Notes: a model not told the origin generated them from the sequence alone. A stretch of DNA of 64,000 nt from Pukyongia salina (GCF_002966125.1 NZ_CP027062.1:620001-684000), one strand, 5' to 3'. Positions 26,429 to 35,582 are shown, numbered from the stretch's first letter. Program-made: numbers and translations.

Positions 26429-26755
26429 TTAAACGTATTTTAAAAACCTCCAAAAAGACCTTGATTTCAGATAATTGAGGTCTTTTTCATTCGCATATGC
26501 TTCTCTTTCAAAGCTAATATTCCTATAAGCAAGCTTTGTCGATCGGTATTGGATCAATCTATATACATACTCCATGAGATACCACAAATAAAATGGAATT
26601 ATTAGAAATTCAACCTGCTGTCTTAAATGTATCTTTTCGTGATTAATGAAGACTTTATCTTGCTTAAGATCTTTTCGCTTCAGAATTATAAATGGCCATA
26701 GACTTATTCCCAGAAAATTTTTACGAAGTAAGAAACGATTCACCAATACGATCAT
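26429..26755 (-). CDS. Small HExxH-motif membrane protein, unknown
   Basis: 108 aa from the ATG at 26755; the open frame reaches 26878 but that extension is antisense to the DUF5522 gene and is not favoured. The sequence has NHEKIHLRQQVEFL, an HExxH zinc-peptidase-like motif, followed by a hydrophobic, aromatic-rich helix (IIPFYLWYLMEYVYRLIQ) and FEREAYANEKD, where the Glu could be a third zinc ligand. This pattern is like tiny Bacteroidota proteins related to the M48/M56 type membrane peptidases, but the catalytic function is unproven. The stop codon directly abuts that of the plus-strand VGI gene. Confidence 0.62.
   Translation of the reverse strand: MIVLVNRFLLRKNFLGISLWPFIILKRKDLKQDKVFINHEKIHLRQQVEFLIIPFYLWYLMEYVYRLIQYRSTKLAYRNISFEREAYANEKDLNYLKSRSFWRFLKYV
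26452..26487. terminator. Hairpin terminator lying inside the end of the HExxH gene
   Basis: AAAAAGACCT (26452-26461) and AGGTCTTTTT (26478-26487) form a perfect 10-bp stem with a 16-nt loop and T-run. It would terminate plus-strand transcription from the VGI gene, although it lies within the last codons of the convergent gene. Confidence 0.6.
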
Positions 26756-26788
26756 GAATACAAGATAGGAAATTGGTATTTTTGTGTA

Positions 26789-26962
26789 ATGACTTTTTTT
26801 AACAAAAAGAACGAGCTCGAAGAAGGGGATTATTACATAACCCCGGAAGGCTATAAGTGTTTTACAGAGCAATATCACTTAAAAAGAGGCTATTGCTGTG
26901 AAAGCGGTTGCAGACATTGCCCGTATGGCTTCAACACCAAAACGAATACCCAAAACAAATGA
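26789..26962 (+). CDS. DUF5522 small cysteine-rich protein
   Basis: A 57-aa protein reading MTFFNKKNELEEGDYYITPE, then GYKCFTEQYHLKRGYCCESG and CRHCPYGFNTKTNTQNK. The GYCC.SGCRHCPYGF cluster of four cysteines and a histidine is the hallmark of DUF5522, a small presumed metal-binding family of unknown role. Its stop overlaps the hutU start (ATGA at 26959-26962), indicating translational coupling. Confidence 0.88.
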   Translation: MTFFNKKNELEEGDYYITPEGYKCFTEQYHLKRGYCCESGCRHCPYGFNTKTNTQNK

Positions 26963-28941
26963 CATTTCAAGAAGAAATACTAGAAGGAATTCCAGATCAA
27001 CTACCAGACCCTAAACCTTACGACCCCGACGTAAATCACGCCCCTAAACGAAAGGAGATCTTGACCGATTATGAAAAAGAACTGGCACTTCGGAATGCCT
27101 TGCGGTATTTCCCGAGTAAACTCCATAGCTCCCTCCTACCCGAATTTGCTGAAGAACTAGAAGCTTACGGCCGCATCTATATGTATCGTTACAGACCGAT
27201 ACACAAGATATTCGCCAGAGGTATTTCCCAATATCCCGGTAAGTCTGAACAGGCCAAAGCGATCATGTTAATGATCCAAAATAATCTGGATCATGCGGTA
27301 GCACAACATCCGCATGAATTGATCACCTATGGAGGAAACGGTGCGGTATTTCAGAATTGGGCCCAATACAGACTGGTCATGAAGTACCTGGCTGAAATGA
27401 ACGACGAGCAAACACTAGTCATGTATTCGGGGCATCCATTGGGATTGTTCCCCTCCCATAAAGAAGCTCCAAGGGTGGTTGTTACCAACGGAATGATGAT
27501 TCCCAATTATTCGAGTCAGGACGACTGGGAAAAATTCAACGCTTTAGGGGTTACGCAGTACGGACAGATGACGGCGGGAAGCTATATGTATATTGGCCCA
27601 CAGGGAATTGTTCACGGAACGACAATAACAGTTTTGAACGGATTCAGAAAAATAAATAAAGACCCTAAGGGCGGTCTATTTGTAACTTCCGGTTTGGGAG
27701 GAATGAGTGGTGCACAGCCTAAAGCCGGCAATATTGCAGGTTGTGTTACTGTCTGCGCCGAAGTAAATAAAAAAGCCACTCAAACAAGACATTCGCAGGG
27801 ATGGGTGGATGAGATCATTTCAAACCTAAAACAACTGGCAGATCGGGTTAGGAAAGCCTGTGCCAATGGAGAAACTGTATCCATAGCCTATGATGGAAAT
27901 GTAGTGGATGTATGGGAATTTTTTGCTGAAGAGAATATTAAGATCGATCTGGGAAGCGATCAAACCTCTCTTCACAATCCATGGGCAGGTGGTTATTATC
28001 CTGTGGGAATGACCTATGAAGAGGCCAATGACATGATGGCTAGTGATCCTGAAGGATTTAAAGAAAAGGTAAGGCAAAGCCTGAGACGCCATGCTGCAGC
28101 AATTAACAAACACACCGAAAGAGGCACTTATTTTTTCGATTATGGGAATGCATTTCTTTTGGAGGCTTCCAGGGCAGGTGCCGATGTTTGCACCGATGAT
28201 CCGGTTCGGGAATTTAAATATCCAAGTTATGTTCAGGATATTATGGGCCCGATGTGTTTCGATTATGGATTTGGGCCATTCCGCTGGGTATGTGCTTCGG
28301 GTGATCCCGATGATCTAGCGAAAACCGATGAGATCGCAACAGCTGTCCTCGAGCAACTGAAAGTAAACGCCCCTGAAGAAATCCAGCAGCAAATGGCAGA
28401 TAATATAAAATGGATAAAAGGGGCGCAGGAGAACAAACTGGTGGTTGGATCGCAGGCGCGTATTCTCTATGCAGATTCGGACGGTCGCATACAAATTGCT
28501 TCGGCATTTAATAAGGCCATTTCCGAAGGGAAAATAGGTCCAGTTATACTAGGTCGCGACCATCATGATGTTTCTGGCACCGACTCTCCTTACAGAGAAA
28601 CGTCCAATATTTATGACGGCAGTCGTTTTACTGCCGATATGGCCATCCATAATGTAATTGGAGATAGCTTTCGCGGAGCTACCTGGGTAAGTATTCACAA
28701 CGGAGGAGGTGTTGGTTGGGGAGAAGTGATTAATGGAGGTTTCGGTATGGTTCTTGATGGAAGTAAGGAAGCCCAACGTCGTCTGGAAGGCATGCTTTTC
28801 TGGGACGTGAATAATGGGATAGCCCGAAGAAGTTGGGCGAGAAATGAAGAAGCCGTTTTCGCCATCAAACGAGCAATGAGAGACAATCCAAACCTAAAAG
28901 TAACGCTTCCGAATTTCGTCGATAACAATTTGTTTAAGTAA
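26959..28941 (+). CDS. hutU: Urocanate hydratase
   Basis: 660 aa from the ATG at 26959, which overlaps the DUF5522 stop by 4 nt; an in-frame ATG at 26908 would lie inside DUF5522. The enzyme adds water to urocanate in histidine degradation, using a tightly bound NAD+. Recognisable parts: TYGGNGAVFQNWAQYRL, MYSGHPLGLFPS, NAD-binding GLGGMSGAQPKAGNIAG, GSDQTSLHNPWAGGYYP, and the C-terminal HNGGGVGWGEVINGGFGMVL. It is about 100 residues longer than the enterobacterial type, with the extra length at the N-terminus and in insertions. No hutH, hutI or hutG is present in the window. Confidence 0.95.
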   Translation: MTFQEEILEGIPDQLPDPKPYDPDVNHAPKRKEILTDYEKELALRNALRYFPSKLHSSLLPEFAEELEAYGRIYMYRYRPIHKIFARGISQYPGKSEQAKAIMLMIQNNLDHAVAQHPHELITYGGNGAVFQNWAQYRLVMKYLAEMNDEQTLVMYSGHPLGLFPSHKEAPRVVVTNGMMIPNYSSQDDWEKFNALGVTQYGQMTAGSYMYIGPQGIVHGTTITVLNGFRKINKDPKGGLFVTSGLGGMSGAQPKAGNIAGCVTVCAEVNKKATQTRHSQGWVDEIISNLKQLADRVRKACANGETVSIAYDGNVVDVWEFFAEENIKIDLGSDQTSLHNPWAGGYYPVGMTYEEANDMMASDPEGFKEKVRQSLRRHAAAINKHTERGTYFFDYGNAFLLEASRAGADVCTDDPVREFKYPSYVQDIMGPMCFDYGFGPFRWVCASGDPDDLAKTDEIATAVLEQLKVNAPEEIQQQMADNIKWIKGAQENKLVVGSQARILYADSDGRIQIASAFNKAISEGKIGPVILGRDHHDVSGTDSPYRETSNIYDGSRFTADMAIHNVIGDSFRGATWVSIHNGGGVGWGEVINGGFGMVLDGSKEAQRRLEGMLFWDVNNGIARRSWARNEEAVFAIKRAMRDNPNLKVTLPNFVDNNLFK

Positions 28942-28951
28942 ACCATATGCT

Positions 28952-29494
28952 ATGAAATCACTTAAATTCACAACATTACTTTTAGTACTTTTTGTCTTTA
29001 CTTCCTGTACCACGGTACGGGTTGTGAGCGACTATGACCGTCAGGCCAATTTTAATGAATACAATTCTTTTGCTTTTTATAAGCCCGGGATAGACAAGGC
29101 CGAGATCTCAGACCTTGATAAAAAACGTATTCTTCGGGCCATAAATTCTGAATTAGCGGCGAAAGGCCTTAACAAGTCTGATTCTCCCGATCTTCTGGTT
29201 AGTATATTCACTAAAGAACGGGAACGAATAAACGTTTACAATAATAATTTCGGATGGGGCTGGGGTTGGAATCCCTGGTGGTATGGAGGTTATTACGGAA
29301 ATTCCGTTTCCCGATCCACAGAAGGGTCTCTTTACATAGACCTCATCGATGCTAAAACCAACGAATTGGTTTGGCAAGGTGTAGGAAGTGCACGATTGAT
29401 CACAAGCGGGAATATTGATAAAAAGGAAGCTCGCATTAGAGAGATAGTGCGAGAGATCTTAATGAAATACCCACCTGGAAATTCAATGAATTAA
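28952..29494 (+). CDS. DUF4136 lipoprotein
   Basis: 180 aa. Lipoprotein signal with lipobox FTSC, Cys at 19. The following TTVRVVSDYDRQANFNEYNS and FAFYKPG, and later YIDLIDAKTNELVWQGVGSA, are the typical start and end of DUF4136. The middle has a tryptophan/glycine patch (GWGWGWNPWWYGGYYG). Function unknown; envelope location. Ten nt after hutU, possibly cotranscribed, and followed by an intrinsic terminator. Confidence 0.88.
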   Translation: MKSLKFTTLLLVLFVFTSCTTVRVVSDYDRQANFNEYNSFAFYKPGIDKAEISDLDKKRILRAINSELAAKGLNKSDSPDLLVSIFTKERERINVYNNNFGWGWGWNPWWYGGYYGNSVSRSTEGSLYIDLIDAKTNELVWQGVGSARLITSGNIDKKEARIREIVREILMKYPPGNSMN

Positions 29495-29498
29495 AAAC

Positions 29499-29526
29499 AA
29501 ACCCTCCATTTTGGAGGGTTTTTTAT
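29499..29526 (+). terminator. Intrinsic terminator
   Basis: AAACCCTCC and GGAGGGTTT pair across ATTTT, followed by TTTTA. It ends the DUF5522-hutU-DUF4136 unit. Confidence 0.87.
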
Positions 29527-29777
29527 TTAGACTCACCCCCGTTTTCTTCGCGCTTTAGAAGCATATTATTAGTTGATTTACTAATAGTTTATTGATTCCG
29601 TTCTCATTTGCGTGGGCTCTCCACCGGTTATCCTTATTATTTAACACCGTGCTATTTAAAATGATGCTTATTAAAGGACTTGTGTTAGATAAATGCTGTC
29701 TTTCGAGTGAATTTATGTTACCTATCTCCTAGTGCTCCCTTCGATCCCCAGGTAATGTTACCATAATTATATCTTTT

Positions 29778-29791
29778 GTTACAATAGTAAC
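29778..29791. promoter_or_regulatory. Palindrome GTTACAATAGTAAC
   Basis: 14-bp inverted repeat differing by one base from that at 13256-13269. It lies 172 nt before the ATG of the T9SS cargo at 29964, in a region with two further GTTAC sites. Possible shared operator; the regulator is unknown. Confidence 0.42.
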
Positions 29792-29963
29792 ATAGGTTGA
29801 TAGAAGGGGATTATACTTTAGTCATGTTAGGTTTTTTCTCAAATAATAAAGGAAAAATCCCCACCTAAAACAGAGTCTTTAGCTATCGATAGTGATGAAG
29901 TAGGAATCTACTTTTACACCATGATTAACAGACACATAAAATTAACCTTTTAAATAATCTACA

Positions 29964-31058
29964 ATGAAAACAATTTTTACTTTCTTACTAGTGCTGGCAA
30001 CCACCTTTGGTGTAGCACAAAATTCGATGTTCGTTCATACCGCTACGGTCGCGAACAGTTCATTTAATGTTACTTACATCGATCATCCGGACCTTAATGC
30101 TAACCCAAATGCCAATTTAGTGGTTAGCCACAACTGGAACCCTGTGGGGTCTTCCGGCGTGTATAACGATAATGTTACCGGAGTATGGTACGACACCTTT
30201 TCCCAACAATGGGCCATTTACAATGAGAATCCGGGTGTAAATATTGTTCCGGATAGTTCGTATAATGTTTATTATTCTACAAACACTGCTACCATAACTC
30301 ATATTGCCACGGTTGGCAATCAAGGAGCTATAGACTCATACACCGTTTTAAATAGCCCACTATTAAACGGTAATCCAAATGCTCATGCCGTTTTAACTAC
30401 CTATTATAATCCTAACAATCAATACAATGATACTGTCTATGGTTTTTGGTACGACGATACACTGGACAGATGGATCATCTATAGTGAGGACGGCAGCACT
30501 ATACCCTTAGGCTCCGCTTTTTTTGTAGCGGTGAATGGAGCAGATGTACAAACCATGAGACACGTGGCTATTCCAAGTAATATATTTGGTAATTACACCC
30601 TGATCGATCATCCGGTCTTGAACGGTGACCCGAATGCAGTTTTTGTATTTGGCCACAATTGGGGTATTTCGGGAGATCCTTCTAATGTGATAATGGATCA
30701 CAACATGGGTGTGTGGTATGATGGATCCAACTGGAGCATTTACACCGAAGATTTATCTAATATGCCAGATAATGCTACCTTCGATCTTCTCATTTACGAC
30801 GAAACTCTTGGTGTTACAGATAATAAAGTGGAAGGCCTGTACTACGGTCCAAACCCTGTAAAGGACATACTCGATATTCGTGCTAACGACCCCATAACTT
30901 CGGTAACCATTTATAATCTACTAGGGCAAAAACTAACCAAAGTAGCTGGAGATGGAAACGCAATCGGAATCAATCTTTCCGGTTATGCCGCAGGCACCTA
31001 TTTCGCCACAGTAATTGTTGGTAACGCTTCAGAAACAGTAAAGTTGATCAAACAATAA
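29964..31058 (+). CDS. Three-repeat secreted protein with T9SS sorting domain (DUF7452-like repeats)
   Basis: 364 aa, signal peptide MKTIFTFLLVLATTFGVAQ. Three tandem repeats of about 90 residues follow, each with H(T/I/V)A(T/I)...N(S/P).L(N/.)..NPNA, then a histidine/asparagine strand (VVSHNWNP, LTTYYNP, VFGHNWG), a G(V/F)WYD segment and (W)(A/I/S)IY.E(N/D). These match the pattern I associate with DUF7452. The C-terminal 70 residues are a T9SS type A sorting domain (YYGPNPVKDILDI, TIYNLLGQKL, GYAAGTYFATV). A secreted or cell-surface protein of unknown role, transcribed alone and followed by a terminator. Confidence 0.8.
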   Translation: MKTIFTFLLVLATTFGVAQNSMFVHTATVANSSFNVTYIDHPDLNANPNANLVVSHNWNPVGSSGVYNDNVTGVWYDTFSQQWAIYNENPGVNIVPDSSYNVYYSTNTATITHIATVGNQGAIDSYTVLNSPLLNGNPNAHAVLTTYYNPNNQYNDTVYGFWYDDTLDRWIIYSEDGSTIPLGSAFFVAVNGADVQTMRHVAIPSNIFGNYTLIDHPVLNGDPNAVFVFGHNWGISGDPSNVIMDHNMGVWYDGSNWSIYTEDLSNMPDNATFDLLIYDETLGVTDNKVEGLYYGPNPVKDILDIRANDPITSVTIYNLLGQKLTKVAGDGNAIGINLSGYAAGTYFATVIVGNASETVKLIKQ

Positions 31059-31087
31059 TGTTTGGAGTTTTGTTTAGTATTGTTGCA

Positions 31088-31115
31088 AGGAGCGTCTAAG
31101 GCGCTCCTTTTTATT
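31088..31115. terminator. Bidirectional intrinsic terminator
   Basis: AAGGAGCG and CGCTCCTT pair around TCTAAGG, followed by TTTTA. It separates the T9SS cargo gene from the 3' end of the long minus-strand paa operon and could serve both. Confidence 0.8.
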
Positions 31116-33217
31116 TAATAACCCAGGATCTCATTTATCTTATCCTTCACTTTTTCAACAGAAGGGATCATGGTTTGTTCTAACGTGCTATTAAGCGGGA
31201 TCGCCGGCATATTCTCACTACCAATGATCATTACAGGTGCGTCCAGTTCTTGAAAACACTCCTCCTGGATTCTACCCTGCAATGCCCTACTAAAGCTATT
31301 ATCGGTAGGTTCTTCGGTCACAACAAGGCATTTACCACATTTTTTTACACTTTTAAATACGGTGTCATAATCCAAAGGATGTAAGGTTCTAAGGTCTACA
31401 ACTTCGATCTTATCCTGAAGACCTAGTTCTTCAGAAGCATTCATCGCCCAGTGAACTCCCATACCATAGGTTATTATAGATAGAGTCTCTTCGTTTTCCT
31501 GCTTCCAGATTTCTTGTAATACCCATGCTTTTCCGAAGGGAAGGATGTAGTCTTCGGCAGGTTCTACCGAAGTAGCTCCTTTGGTTCCGGGAACCTTACT
31601 CCAATATAGCCCCTTGTGCTCGAAGATAACTACAGGATTCGGGTCGTAATAGGCAGCTTTTAAAAGCCCTTTTAAATCGGCACCATTGCTTGGATAAGCT
31701 ATCTTCAAACCACGGATATTGGTAACTACGCTTTCCACAGAAGATGAATGATACGGACCACCGCTCCCATAGGCTCCTATTGGTACTCTCAGGATCATGG
31801 ATACCGGCCATTTACCATTCGATAAATAGCAACTACGGCTTACCTCGGTGAACAACTGGTTAAGTCCAGGCCAGATATAATCTGCAAACTGAACCTCAAC
31901 TATAGGCTTTAAACCAACTGCACTCATCCCTACGGTTGAACCTACGATAAATGCTTCCTGAATTGGCGTATTGAATACCCTGTTATCCCCAAATTTTTGG
32001 GCAAGTGTAGCTGCTTCCCTAAAAACACCTCCCAGTCTTCCACCAACATCCTGGCCATAGAGCAGGCATTCTTTATGTTTTCGCATCAGTTCTTCTATCG
32101 CGAAAAGTGCGCAATCCACCATCACCACTTTGTCGGCTCCTTTCGGACTTCTATCGCCTGTTTCTTCCACGATGGGTGTGGGAGCGAAATCGTGAGTAAA
32201 GAGATCCTCAGGCCTTGGGTCCTCTGCCTTTAGGGCTTTTTCAAAATCTGCTCGTACTATATCAATACAATTATTCTCGAATTCCTGAATTTCGTTGTCG
32301 GTAAAGCCTGTTTCCTTTAATAATGCCTTCATTTTAGGGTACGGATCACGGGACTGAGCCTCTTCCAGATCGTCCCGGTACCATTCCATCCTAACCCCGG
32401 AGGTATGATGATTTAACAATGGCACTCTTGCGTGAACCAAAAACGGCCTACGCTCATTCCTGATTGTATCCAGAACTTTTGAAATGGTGGTATAACTTTC
32501 GATAAAATCGGTTCCATCGATGGATACTGCTTCCAGTCCATGGAATCCGGCGGCGTATTCAAAAGCATTCTGTGCACGGGTCTCTGCTGCATTTGCCGAA
32601 ATATCCCATCCATTGTCCTGTACCAGATAAAGAATAGGCAATTGTTTAAGAGCTGCCATCTGGAAGGCTTCCGAAATTTCACCTTCGGTTACCGAAGCAT
32701 CTCCCAATGAGCATACAACCACAGGATTATCTATAGAATTCCCAGCCGGATCAAGTTCTGAAATTCCTTCGGCTTCCTTATACCAGAATCCCATTGCCAC
32801 ACCCGTTGCCGGAATGGCCTGCATGCCTGTAGCCGAGCTTTGATGAGGAATTTTAGGTTTATCGTCTTCTCTAAGACTAGGGTGCGAATAATATGTTCGG
32901 CCTCCGGAAAACGGATCGTCTCTTTTGGCTAAAACCTGAAGCATAAGATCGTATGGCCTCATACCGATGGACAATAACATGGCATCATCCCGATAGTAAG
33001 GAAAGGCGTAGTCCTGAGGTTTTAACTGTAAACCCACCGCTGTCTGGATCACTTCATGTCCACGGGAAGTAGCATGCACATACTTGGAAACTGTTTTAAA
33101 GTTTTCCTCATACAGATATGTAAGTGCTTTGGCAGTGCACAGGTTTTTAAAACCCTTTACAAGTATCTCTTTCTTCAGTTTACTATTATTCACAGTGATT
33201 AAATTATCCTTGATCAT
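31115..33217 (-). CDS. 2-Oxoacid dehydrogenase E1, fused alpha and beta subunits
   Basis: 700 aa from the ATG at 33217, two nt after the ilvE stop; the open frame to 33241 would overlap ilvE. The first 340 residues are E1-alpha with thiamine diphosphate motif GDASVTEGE...QDNGWDIS near residue 171; residues from about 360 are E1-beta (LYGQDVGGRLGGVFREA, FADYIWPGLNQL, PIGAYGSGGPYHSS). The fused form is common in Bacteroidota and is usually annotated as branched-chain 2-oxoacid dehydrogenase. With the E2 and aminotransferase upstream it forms the 3' end of the paa operon. Branched-chain ketoacids are the default substrate; phenylpyruvate is my alternative because of the operon context. No E3 gene is present. 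Confidence 0.9.
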   Translation of the reverse strand: MIKDNLITVNNSKLKKEILVKGFKNLCTAKALTYLYEENFKTVSKYVHATSRGHEVIQTAVGLQLKPQDYAFPYYRDDAMLLSIGMRPYDLMLQVLAKRDDPFSGGRTYYSHPSLREDDKPKIPHQSSATGMQAIPATGVAMGFWYKEAEGISELDPAGNSIDNPVVVCSLGDASVTEGEISEAFQMAALKQLPILYLVQDNGWDISANAAETRAQNAFEYAAGFHGLEAVSIDGTDFIESYTTISKVLDTIRNERRPFLVHARVPLLNHHTSGVRMEWYRDDLEEAQSRDPYPKMKALLKETGFTDNEIQEFENNCIDIVRADFEKALKAEDPRPEDLFTHDFAPTPIVEETGDRSPKGADKVVMVDCALFAIEELMRKHKECLLYGQDVGGRLGGVFREAATLAQKFGDNRVFNTPIQEAFIVGSTVGMSAVGLKPIVEVQFADYIWPGLNQLFTEVSRSCYLSNGKWPVSMILRVPIGAYGSGGPYHSSSVESVVTNIRGLKIAYPSNGADLKGLLKAAYYDPNPVVIFEHKGLYWSKVPGTKGATSVEPAEDYILPFGKAWVLQEIWKQENEETLSIITYGMGVHWAMNASEELGLQDKIEVVDLRTLHPLDYDTVFKSVKKCGKCLVVTEEPTDNSFSRALQGRIQEECFQELDAPVMIIGSENMPAIPLNSTLEQTMIPSVEKVKDKINEILGY

Positions 33218-33219
33218 TT

Positions 33220-34284
33220 TTAATCGATCTTTACCATCCACCCAAACGGATCTTCTATCTTTCCTGTTTTTATTTTATTCAACGTTTCGTTTACATCCTG
33301 TCCAACCGGATGCTCATCGGAAATATGGATCACTTGGTCCTCACTACCTATAGCTTCAATATATGCGATCCCCACAGCGGTTCCTGTTCCGAAGGCCTCT
33401 TCAAGGGTCCCATTCTTTTCTGCTTCTAATATCTCATCAATGGTGATCGGCCTTTCAGTTACCTCGTAGCCTTTAAATTTTAAAAGTTCGATCACGCTTA
33501 AGCGAGTAATTCCATTTAATATCGCGCCATCAAGACTAGGAGTAATAAACGCACCGTTGATCTTAAAGAAGATATTCATAGTGCCCACTTCCTGAATATA
33601 CTTATGCTCAATGGCGTCCAGCCACAGCACCTGGTCATACCCTTTGGCTTTCGCTATTTCTGTAGGCCGGATTGCCGCAGCGTAATTTCCTGCTGCTTTC
33701 GCTTCTCCGGTTCCTCCTTCCACCGCACGGATAAATTTCTTTTCGGCCCATAATTTTATGGGTTTACTGAAAAGTGGCCCCGAGGGTGAAGCAATGATCA
33801 TAAATTTAAAACTGGTAGCTGCGCGCATTCCAATAAAGGGTTCATCGGCATACATAAACGGCCTTAAGTACAATGCACTGCCCTCCATTGGAGGAATCCA
33901 GTTACGCTCCATATCGACAAATGCCTTCAATCCTTCCACGAATAACTCTTCGGGAAATTCGGGCATACCCATTCGTCGTGCGCTAAAATTTAATCGTTCT
34001 GCGTTCTTATCGGGTCGAAAAATTAATGGCTTCCCGTCACTATCCAGCGTTGCCTTCATTCCTTCAAAAATGGCTTGCCCATAGTGCAAGGCCATCGCCG
34101 CAGGGTGAGTAGGAATATCGGAGAGTGGCTCTATTCGGGCCTGCTGCCATTTTCCATCCTTATAATCACAAATAAACATATGATCGGTAAAGGTTCTTCC
34201 TAGCGGAATCGAATTAAAATCCAATGACGCTAGTTTAGAATTAGTTGTTTTTTTAATACTGATTTGTTCCATGGTCTCCATCAT
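33220..34284 (-). CDS. ilvE: Branched-chain-type amino acid aminotransferase
   Basis: 354 aa, fold type IV PLP transaminase. Diagnostic stretches: HYGQAIFEGMKAT, RPDKNAERLNFSARRMGMP, YLRPFMYADEPFIG, GEAKAAGNYAAAIRPTEIA, with the PLP lysine in GEAKAAGNYA, WLDAIEHKYIQEVGTMNIFF and LNGITRLSVIEL. The enzyme exchanges amino groups between branched-chain (and often aromatic) amino acids and 2-oxoglutarate. Starts at 34284, 34281 and 34272 are all possible; 34272 gives MEQISIKK. Its position between E2 and E1 of a 2-oxoacid dehydrogenase argues for a degradative role. Confidence 0.93.
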   Translation of the reverse strand: MMETMEQISIKKTTNSKLASLDFNSIPLGRTFTDHMFICDYKDGKWQQARIEPLSDIPTHPAAMALHYGQAIFEGMKATLDSDGKPLIFRPDKNAERLNFSARRMGMPEFPEELFVEGLKAFVDMERNWIPPMEGSALYLRPFMYADEPFIGMRAATSFKFMIIASPSGPLFSKPIKLWAEKKFIRAVEGGTGEAKAAGNYAAAIRPTEIAKAKGYDQVLWLDAIEHKYIQEVGTMNIFFKINGAFITPSLDGAILNGITRLSVIELLKFKGYEVTERPITIDEILEAEKNGTLEEAFGTGTAVGIAYIEAIGSEDQVIHISDEHPVGQDVNETLNKIKTGKIEDPFGWMVKID

Positions 34285-34292
34285 TCTATTCT

Positions 34293-35582
34293 TTAAATTT
34301 TTCGTTTTAAGTTAAACTGTTCCATTTCGTCTGCGATCCTTCTTAAGAAAGATCCTGCCAGGTAGCCATCAACTATGCGATGATCGAAAGACAATGACAG
34401 GTACATCATCTGTCTAATTTCGATCGTATCACCATTCCTACCCTCCATTACTTCGGCTCGTTTTTTTATGATTCCTGTCGCCAGGATAGCTGCTTCTGGC
34501 TGATTGATTATGGGTGTTCCCATCAAACTCCCGAAGGTGCCTACATTACTGATAGTAAAAGTACTTCCTCGGGTATCGTCTGCAGACAACTTCCCGTCCC
34601 TTGCCTTGGCAACTAACTCATTAGTACTTGCTGCCAGTGCCGGGAGGTCGAGTTTATCGGCATTACGAACTACAGGAACGATCAAATTCCCGGAAGGTAA
34701 GGCTGTGGCCATACCTATATTAATGTCTTCTTTTACAATAATATTCTTCCCATCCAGAGAAGAATTTATCATAGGGTAAGCTTTAATTGCTTTAGCAATA
34801 CATTCTATAAATAGCGGTGTAAAAGTTAATTTCTCTTTGTATTTATTCTGAAATTTCTCTTTAACCTCGTTTCGCCAGTTCACCATATCGGTAAGGTCTG
34901 CTTCCACGTAGGCAGTCACATGAGGAGAGGTATGTTTACTAAACACCATGTGGTCTGCTATCATCTGGCGCATACGATCCATTTCGATCACCTTCCCTGC
35001 ACCCTTATCAAACTGAAGATCGGGCACTTTAAACCCTGGACTCTCCACAACCGGTTGAGCAAATTGGAATGGCCTGCCTTCAGCCAGATAATTCATAATA
35101 TCACTTTTCCGAAGCCGGCCATCTTTTCCCGTCCCGGGTATCCTGGCAAGTTCTTCGTAACTAACATGATGTGCTCTTGCGATACTGTCTATCAACGGAC
35201 TCACAAACACATTCTCATTCACCTTAAAATTGGTTGCCGGTACTGCTTTGGATTTTCTTTTAGGTTGAGATTTTGGAGTGCCGGTAGTTTTTTCGGTTTC
35301 CGTTGATTTTTTATCTTCTGAAGTTGTTTTAGGAACTTCCCCATCGGTTTTAATAATGGCGATCACCTCCCCTATCTCCACCACATCATTAGGCTGGTAA
35401 AGCAATTCAACTATTTCTCCCGAAACAGTCGAAGGAACTTCCGAATCAACCTTATCCGTCGCAACTTCCAGCAATATCTCATCAAATTCAATAGTATCCC
35501 CCACGCCCTTGAACCATTTGATTATGGCAGCCTGTGTAATACTTTCACCCATTTTGGGCATTTTAAATTCAAAATTGCTCAT
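34293..35582 (-). CDS. 2-Oxoacid dehydrogenase E2 (dihydrolipoamide acyltransferase)
   Basis: 429 aa. N-terminal lipoyl domain (residues of about 3-76) with the lipoylated lysine in VATDKVDSEVPS; one lipoyl domain only. A Pro/Lys/Ser-rich linker follows, then a peripheral subunit-binding domain (VSPLIDSIARAHHVSYEELA, GTGKDGRLRKSDI) and the catalytic acyltransferase domain ending in SLSFDHRIVDGYLAGSFL, which carries the HxxxDG active-site motif. It transfers the acyl group made by E1 to CoA. The start overlaps the paaY stop by 4 nt (ATGA), which ties the ketoacid dehydrogenase genes to the paa operon. Confidence 0.93.
   Translation of the reverse strand: MSNFEFKMPKMGESITQAAIIKWFKGVGDTIEFDEILLEVATDKVDSEVPSTVSGEIVELLYQPNDVVEIGEVIAIIKTDGEVPKTTSEDKKSTETEKTTGTPKSQPKRKSKAVPATNFKVNENVFVSPLIDSIARAHHVSYEELARIPGTGKDGRLRKSDIMNYLAEGRPFQFAQPVVESPGFKVPDLQFDKGAGKVIEMDRMRQMIADHMVFSKHTSPHVTAYVEADLTDMVNWRNEVKEKFQNKYKEKLTFTPLFIECIAKAIKAYPMINSSLDGKNIIVKEDINIGMATALPSGNLIVPVVRNADKLDLPALAASTNELVAKARDGKLSADDTRGSTFTISNVGTFGSLMGTPIINQPEAAILATGIIKKRAEVMEGRNGDTIEIRQMMYLSLSFDHRIVDGYLAGSFLRRIADEMEQFNLKRKI

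Larger units (their letters stand above)
29495..29963. other. 469-bp intergenic region with a cluster of GTTAC half-sites
   Basis: No open frame of interest was found. After the terminator the region is AT-rich. GTTAC-type sites cluster near 29717-29791: ATGTTACC at 29715-29722, the palindrome GGTAATGTTACC at 29751-29762 and GTTACAATAGTAAC at 29778-29791. No convincing -33/-7 pair was seen before the ATG at 29964. Confidence 0.5.

Noticed and set aside
26777-26784. TATTTTTG, an exact -7 box before DUF5522
   Set aside because: It ends 4 nt before the ATG and no TTG is found near -33; in such AT-rich sequence the match could be chance. Not listed as a promoter.
26756-26878. N-terminal extension of the HExxH protein
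   Set aside because: The region is antisense to the well-supported DUF5522 gene; the family-like part begins at the ATG at 26755.
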